This document shows positions 20,401-24,335 of a stretch of 24,335 bases of DNA, piece by piece. This DNA is from Apostichopus californicus. Taxonomy: Eukaryota > Echinodermata > Holothuroidea > Aspidochirotida > Stichopodidae. The notes beneath the pieces are model-generated. The model was given only the letters and a program-made list of their open reading frames with translations. It had not been told where the DNA came from and did no database searches. The position numbers and the translations under genes were made by a program. Where the stretch lies: NCBI GenBank assembly GCA_020650975.1, contig JAIPMN010007065.1, positions 7,647 through 31,981 of the forward strand, read 5' to 3'. Each line of letters starts with the position of its first letter. Position 1 is the first letter of the stretch.

Positions 20401-22317
20401 CCCTCTTTGCAGCTTCTATATTTAGCAACTACGTTCATATACTGTACAGTACATACACTGTACTGTGTCCAATTATTAATAATTGTGAAAGAAAACCTTG
20501 AAACTGATGGACTCATAAAAAACAAGCGTTGACAAATATCATTTTCCCTGAGGTGAATACTAGCAGATATGTAACATGCTCTTGAGAAACACAAACAAGC
20601 TAATCATTAATTTTATTTATTACCTTGTATAGTTCAGTTACTTTCTGGTCTATATTATGCTTTAGTATGTACAAAGTACCTAGAATTAAATAACATTGAA
20701 AACAGCCTTATACAAAGTACCTAGAATTAAATAACATTGAATACAGCCATTGCAACTCACCCAATTTGAACTCAATGACATCATTAGCTCCGCACACAAA
20801 CTCGGCAAGTTCTGCCTTTAAAATTTCTGCTTCTGTTGAACATGTTAAAATATTTATAGGAGGAAATATTAAAAAACTGTACCATAATATTCCCCCGTCC
20901 TAAATCTAATATACAAATTAGGTTAACCAAGGCATGTATACATTAACCTGAAGAAAATGCTAAGTCAACAGTATTTATCACTCACAACTGTCGGACAAAT
21001 GAAACTGAGATATCCCAAGATATTAAGCAAATCCAATTTATAACCTAATCTGAAAAACAATACATCAAATGGGTATTAAGACTGTAGCTGCAATGGGCAA
21101 AATTGCGTTGAAAAACTGCAACCTTCCTACAGAACGGTCACAGAGCACATTTCATATGAAAGCAGATTTTGAGAATTGAAATTTATAGTGTAGTATAGAG
21201 TGAATGCAATTACAACAAAATGTGCTGAGAATATCCAGATTTATTATATATTATACACATTCATCACTCCAATTCTACCTACGGTAGCCTACAGTACAAA
21301 CTGGTAACACTAATGCAATGTAACCACTACGACCCTCTCTAAGGTCACTACCCCCTCTTCCTTCTCAATCTACCATTCAGAAGACTTCGATCCTATCTCT
21401 AGTGTTGGAAGTACTATAATTTTCATTGAACAACTATTCCATTTTTTGGTTTGTATGATAACCCAAGTCAATCCTACATTTTGATATGTTTTGATGACCT
21501 TGACCATGTAGCAAGATGTATTATATATGCGAGTTTCCTACTCTGGATTGTTCTATTTTGAGACAACAGAGCATTAAATCATGGAAGGACCGTACTTAAA
21601 CCAAAGACTGTCATTGACAGGTTTTTTTTAAAAGTACTACCATCTTAACATGTTACCCAAGGAGCAAGTTACTTAAGTGGTGATTTAGGGTTAGACAGTT
21701 GACTTAGTGATGTCTACTTGTACTGTGCACTACCCGAATGTAGTGTTAAGTTAATGTACGAGATGAACCTAAATCTACACTGGAGTTGTTTCCAATGGTC
21801 AGGAATTAATATCAAACATACATTTCTGAGTATGAGGTTGGACTTACTCAAGTAGATTGGTTGGTTCCAACTTGATTACCATGCTGTTACCCAATCATTG
21901 TAGTCAAGGAGACCTTCACCAAAATTTCACATTTAAGATGATAATGTTCTAACTCAGATGCAAAAGTAGGCATTATTAAGGACTCATACACTGAGTTAAA
22001 TTTGATCTAAAAGGTCATTTGTATAGCTCCCGAATTCCCTAGTACTCAAAATTGCTATTTAGAGGTTTCAGAATAAAATTTCCAAGAGATCTTGACCCTC
22101 CAATTTATTCCCAAACCTTTAGAAATGCTAAATTTGATAATTAAAGGTTAAGACTGAATGACTTGCTAAAGTCTGAATATGAATACTGGAATACTTTGGA
22201 GCAATACTGATGCCCTTTAAGCTAAATCACACATCGACAGGAAACATGAACCCTTTAAACTCACAAGCCTTCAGTTTACAGGATCTGTAAAGTTCATACC
22301 CGTGTCTTACCTGCCAT
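14260..22317 (-). CDS. HAT1: Histone acetyltransferase type B catalytic subunit HAT1 (10 coding exons, complete)
   Basis: Joined coding region: complement of 22311-22317, 20761-20832, 20158-20233, 19238-19361, 18380-18678, 17705-17809, 16750-16856, 16225-16376, 15110-15226 and 14260-14427. It is 1227 bp, 408 residues plus TAA, with all phases consistent; human HAT1 has about 419 residues. HAT1 transfers acetyl from acetyl-CoA to Lys5 and Lys12 of newly made histone H4 before chromatin assembly, with the RBBP4/7 (Hat2) WD40 partner (known of the family). Visible parts: N-terminal domain (about 1-165, with THQLFG and FGYKELK), GNAT-like core (about 166-262, acetyl-CoA motif QRRGHG at 237-242), the VLDITVEDP active-site segment (Glu265, Asp266) and a C-terminal helical domain with LKPEELT near the end. 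One catalytic-site Glu of the human enzyme is Asp here (residue 176). An in-frame TAG 12 bp before the ATG supports the start. Confidence 0.96.
15110..15226 (-). CDS. HAT1: HAT1 exon 9
   Basis: Thirty-nine codons, phase 0 at both ends, acceptor CTTCTAG, donor GTAAGT. Reads KQARRVFEILKWMNVNQSDE, then EEVRSYRLEVKQRLNIPFQ. Matches the human HARRVYEILRLL...YRSYRLDIKRRL block of the C-terminal helices. Confidence 0.95.
15637..16197. repeat. 24-bp minisatellite, about 23 copies, HAT1 intron 8
   Basis: Units of roughly CTACCCTATCATCACCCTCA plus TAAA on the plus strand, with scattered substitutions and some one- or two-base length changes. The unit is eight codons long, so long stretches stay open on the HAT1 sense strand as an imperfect VVYEGDDR repeat. 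Splice signals and HAT1 homology place it in intron 8 (15227-16224), so it is not coding. Confidence 0.93.
16225..16376 (-). CDS. HAT1: HAT1 exon 8 (active-site acidic pair)
   Basis: Fifty codons after a split Val, acceptor GTTTTCAG, donor GTGAGT. Begins EDPSEEFVRLRDFVDCQDCG and ends YKINK. Glu265-Asp266 correspond to human Glu276-Asp277, reported catalytic candidates. The donor lies only about 27 bp from a minisatellite in intron 8. Confidence 0.95.
16411..16690. repeat. 53-bp tandem repeat, four full and two partial copies, HAT1 intron 7
   Basis: Full units start with CTCTATGAAGCTGATAGCAG at 16448, 16501, 16554 and 16607. The partial copies are at 16411-16447 and from 16660. Adjacent copies differ by only a few bases, indicating recent expansion. 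There are no unique spacers between units, so this is not a CRISPR array. It fills most of the 373-bp intron. Confidence 0.93.
16750..16856 (-). CDS. HAT1: HAT1 exon 7 (acetyl-CoA-binding motif)
   Basis: Thirty-five codons with split ends, acceptor TTTTCAG, donor GTAGGT. Reads QFLILPPFQRRGHGCRFLRS and ends HVLDIT. QRRGHG matches the GNAT motif A pattern Q/RxxGxG/A (human QGQGHG) that grips the CoA pyrophosphate. Confidence 0.96.
17705..17809 (-). CDS. HAT1: HAT1 exon 6
   Basis: Thirty-four codons with split ends, acceptor CCACCAG, donor GTAAGG. Reads MEKYSLNGNKQYAFVGYATL then YRYYAYPDKIRPRI. Very close to human VGYMTVYNYYVYPDKTRPRV; part of the acetyl-CoA-binding fold. Confidence 0.96.
18022..18300 (+). 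mobile_element. tRNA-derived SINE in HAT1 intron 5
   Basis: An A-box-like TGGCAAAGTGGATGG begins at 18032 and a B-box-like GGTTCCATTCC lies at 18085-18095. The A-B distance is compatible with a type II (Ser/Leu-like) tRNA ancestor. A tRNA-unrelated body follows, with a perfect 8-bp stem hairpin (AGAAGCCC TGC GGGCTTCT, 18217-18235). The 3' end is a short ATT-type tail (about 18277-18300). It is inserted antisense to HAT1. The family name and exact 5' end are not known to me. Confidence 0.72.
18217..18235 (+). other. Perfect 8-bp stem-loop in SINE 3' body
   Basis: AGAAGCCC and GGGCTTCT are exact reverse complements around a TGC loop. A 3' hairpin of this kind may be the part recognised by a partner LINE reverse transcriptase; that role is inference only. 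Confidence 0.7.
18380..18678 (-). CDS. HAT1: HAT1 exon 5 (largest; start of catalytic core)
   Basis: Residues 94-192 plus two bases of Ile193. Acceptor CTCGGTCAG, donor GTAAGA. Contains DDVLKTIVDQLE, FEIYKCDI, KFKDYHTKMQTFLWWYIDAA and DVDDDRWTYY. It aligns with human HAT1 from about residue 105 to 203. The human IETAS is IDAAS here, placing Asp176 at the position of human Glu187. Confidence 0.96.
19238..19361 (-). CDS. HAT1: HAT1 exon 4
   Basis: Forty-one codons, acceptor TTTATAG, donor GTAAGT, phase 0 out. Begins ENIFGYKELKIQLYFSAGTL and ends KKYDGVK. It corresponds to the human FGYKGLKILLYYIAGSL segment. Confidence 0.95.
19543..19561. repeat. Poly-C run in HAT1 intron 3
   Basis: About 19 bases almost entirely C on the plus strand. 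Nothing else was recognised in intron 3 (19362-20157). Introns 4 (18679-19237), 6 (16857-17704) and 9 (14428-15109) also show no recognisable element. Confidence 0.6.
20158..20233 (-). CDS. HAT1: HAT1 exon 3
   Basis: Twenty-four codons with split ends, acceptor CTTGCAG, donor GTAAGT. Reads RDVNDIFDDTKIFRPEFTHQ then LFGQ. The FxPEFTHQLFG block is a strong HAT1 N-terminal signature (human FPEYTHQLFG). Confidence 0.95.
20670..20748. repeat. 41-bp tandem duplication in HAT1 intron 2
   Basis: TACAAAGTACCTAGAATTAA and the following TAACATTGAA(A/T)ACAGCC occur at 20670 and again at 20711. Two copies, nearly identical, just upstream (by plus coordinates) of exon 2. Confidence 0.88.
20761..20832 (-). 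CDS. HAT1: HAT1 exon 2
   Basis: Reads AEILKAELAEFVCGANDVIE then FKL. It matches the human segment ending AIELKLV in order and spacing. Acceptor CAACAG, donor GTGAGT. A second acceptor (GCAG) six bases downstream would remove two residues in frame. Confidence 0.88.
20833..22310 (-). other. HAT1: HAT1 intron 1
   Basis: The longest HAT1 intron (1478 bp), between the 7-bp coding start and exon 2. It is AT-rich, and no gene, repeat or RNA was recognised. First introns often hold enhancers, but no site can be named from the sequence. Confidence 0.6.
22311..22317 (-). CDS. HAT1: HAT1 exon 1 coding part (7 bp)
   Basis: ATGGCAG followed by a GTAAGA donor; preceded by GGTT with G at -3. An in-frame TAG at 22329-22327 closes the frame upstream. 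It joins exon 2 in the right phase, giving MAEAEILKAEL. Only seven coding bases are in this exon, so automatic gene finders may miss it. The rest of the exon, of unknown length, would be 5' UTR. Confidence 0.75.
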
Positions 22318-24145
22318 AACCGTTCTCTAATTCACACTTTGCGTTGAAACTATTTGACCGTCATAAACTGGACCAATGGATGTATGTACTCAGTTGAAAA
22401 TGACCTTACACAAAAGGTTCTGTGGAGGAAAAAATGTAAGAAAGAACTATCATTGAGGACAACCATTTGCCAAGGATCTCGAGCATTTTGGTCTGGAGAC
22501 CTCTGTTTCACATTATCTTCCTTAAAGTGTCTATTATTGGACAACCAATGCAAAAAGCAGTTATCAAATTTTAGTGAAATATAGGCTATCTAACAATTTT
22601 GAGATCTATTCATCTATAGTCCAGGAAATGAAAATCCAGAAATACAAATTTCAATCAAAGTGGCTATTTTTATGACTAGGAGTAACAATAATTTCCGGTT
22701 ATGCATGCGCAGTTGCTTTAACATGGCTATTTTTACGACCAGGAGTAACAATAATTTCCGGTTAGGGTTTAGGGTTACCCCTACTGCATGCGCAGTTGCT
22801 TTATTTACTTAACTGCGCATGCGTAACCAGAAATTCGCCGATGTCGTAAGAATAGTTTATCAATAATTGTTACTCCTGGTCGTAAGAATAGCCACGGCCA
22901 ATTTCAATGGCTATATTGCAGTAACTGTTGTATCTTGTATTCTATTACCAACATGAATTGGCCAGATCAAAGTGAGGAAATACATAAAGACAAAATAGAC
23001 AAAAAAGACAAAATACATCCAGCAAATAGTTACAAGTTGCGCATGATTGATACTATACAACACCCACTCAGTGATGAAAACACTTTCAAACACAGTAACA
23101 CTAACAGTATTTCAACAAAAAATCGCGGCTGTTTACCAATGATATCGCAATGGTTAACGTATTAATGGGCCTAACGTTATGAGCTAGAGTTATGGCTAGC
23201 CTATGCAATACTAGTATACTAACTAGTTAGTACTTACGCTAGCGAGTAACTTCGATAGGTTAGCTTTCTAACGTTACTCCAGATTGGGCCTAATGTTAAA
23301 CACGTACACCTCTAGATATGTGCATTTTACAACATGTATTATTTACCAAAAATAATCCCAGTGCTTGTTGTTATTTGAGGCATGAACGTTCTCATACTTA
23401 CACATACTTCTGATATACTGTACTTCATCCGCATGCGTTCAGTAGAGAAAATAACTTTTTAGACAGTTTTTCATTTAAACAACTTGATCAAGTTCAGTGT
23501 TTCGCGGGTTTTGCTTTTGTTGTAACCCTTGACCGAATCAGGCAAGAACTTTGTCAAGAGGAAACGGCCAGCCAATGAGAAAGAGTATATCACATGCAAT
23601 ATGAATATACATTTCTCTTTAATTTTGTTCATAGGTGATGCAAGTGTTACCATCCTAAAAATGCTGCAATTTGATTTTAATTTGCCGAATTTTATATTGC
23701 AATACATATCGAAACCTCAATAAAACGTACTTTGTTACCTGAAATGAAAATCTGTTAAATGAGTCGGGCAAAAATTCATCCACTAACAATGAAATAAGGT
23801 TTAAACTTTGATGTTTGCGAATAAAAGCACAGAACATTAATCAAAATTTGTGTGACAGCATTGAGTGAACATGCAAGCCCTGAACTTAATATGATATTTT
23901 CCTTACCCTAAGTAGACTAACTTGCCTATCCTATCCTATAGTTCCTTACTTAGTAGGCTTATACCATCCTTCTACATTAGATAACCCTCGTTTTCAAGTT
24001 CATGTGGATTTAAATAGCGCAATGTCGAGGAAGACTGAATCCGAATATCGATATGACTCAAAATCGGCACATTTTGAGATGAGCCGCTCAAATCCATTCG
24101 TTCATGCAATTAGTAATTCCCTAACTCATTAACACATTCATTCGT
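22318..24145. other. HAT1 5' flank, no gene recognised
   Basis: Holds the HAT1 5' UTR and presumably its promoter, with the composite inverted-repeat element in between. Short open frames on both strands (for example 22935-23165 plus, 23471-23707 minus) show no recognisable motif or splice-consistent exon. No TATA box or start site could be assigned. Confidence 0.5.
22660..22894. mobile_element. Composite inverted-repeat element (MITE-like) upstream of HAT1
   Basis: GGCTATTTTTAYGACYAGGA plus GTAACAATAATTTCCGGTTA occurs twice in direct orientation (from 22662 and from 22725). It occurs once inverted at the right end (22860-22893, ending CGTAAGAATAGCC). A second inner pair matches around GCATGCGCAGTT (22704-22715 and 22785-22796) and AACTGCGCATGC (22811-22822). 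The octamer ATTTCAAT stands on both sides (22648-22655 and 22901-22908), possibly a target-site duplication. No transposase is encoded, so it would be non-autonomous. The superfamily is uncertain. Confidence 0.7.
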
Positions 24146-24146
24146 T

Positions 24147-24279
24147 TAATAATAATAATAATAATAATACTAACAATAATAATATTACTACTAATAATAA
24201 TAAAACTAATAATACTAATAATACTAATAATAATAATAAAAATAATAATACTACTACTAATAATAATAATAATAATAAA

Positions 24280-24335
<56 letters not shown>
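24147..24335. repeat. AAT/ATT microsatellite with strand switch, reaching window end
   Basis: Imperfect (AAT)n with ACT variants runs from 24147 to about 24279, then switches to uninterrupted (ATT)n to the last base. The two halves are reverse complements and can fold back on each other. Confidence 0.95.

Overview
The window is animal nuclear DNA from an AT-rich genome. It holds parts of two spliced protein genes, both on the minus strand, in a background of introns, tandem repeats and small transposon remnants. The lack of long ORFs, GT-AG introns of about 0.35-1.5 kb, a tRNA-derived SINE and an (AAT)n microsatellite all point to a metazoan. Protein similarity and intron style suggest an invertebrate, perhaps a marine deuterostome such as an echinoderm, but that placement is a guess. 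There is no bacterial, viral or CRISPR content.

Left half (about 416-9756, minus strand): the first 13 coding exons of an EF-hand/WD40-repeat protein of the WDR49/WDR64/EFCAB8 group. The start ATG is at 9715 and the last visible exon ends at 416. The gene runs off the left edge. The 13 exons join without a break in frame into 367 codons. They hold an N-terminal segment, one degenerate EF-hand and about five WD40 blades. Two exon 3' ends, each with its splice donor, have been copied into the following intron. One of these copies is an exact 63-bp in-frame step.

Middle (about 9757-14130): roughly 4.4 kb of intergenic DNA with no recognisable gene. It has a possible non-coding first exon of the WD40 gene near 10517, a 10-N assembly gap flanked by two near-identical copies of the same sequence, and a long polypurine/G-run tract.

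Right half (14260-22317, minus strand): a complete HAT1 gene, encoding the type B histone acetyltransferase catalytic subunit. Ten coding exons join in frame into 408 residues. Its introns carry a 24-bp minisatellite, a 53-bp tandem repeat, a tRNA-derived SINE and a 41-bp duplication. A putative poly(A) signal lies about 110 bp past the stop.

Far right (22318-24335): HAT1 5' flank with a composite inverted-repeat element (MITE-like, 22660-22894), unassigned AT-rich DNA, and a terminal AAT/ATT foldback microsatellite that runs to the window edge.

The two genes are tandem and co-oriented. Nothing in the sequence links their functions: HAT1 acetylates new histone H4, while the WD40/EF-hand relatives are usually associated with cilia. 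No new biological system was found. The most interesting signals are the duplicated splice donors, a Glu-to-Asp change at a HAT1 active-site position, the HAT1 micro-exon start with a tandem acceptor, and the repeat elements.
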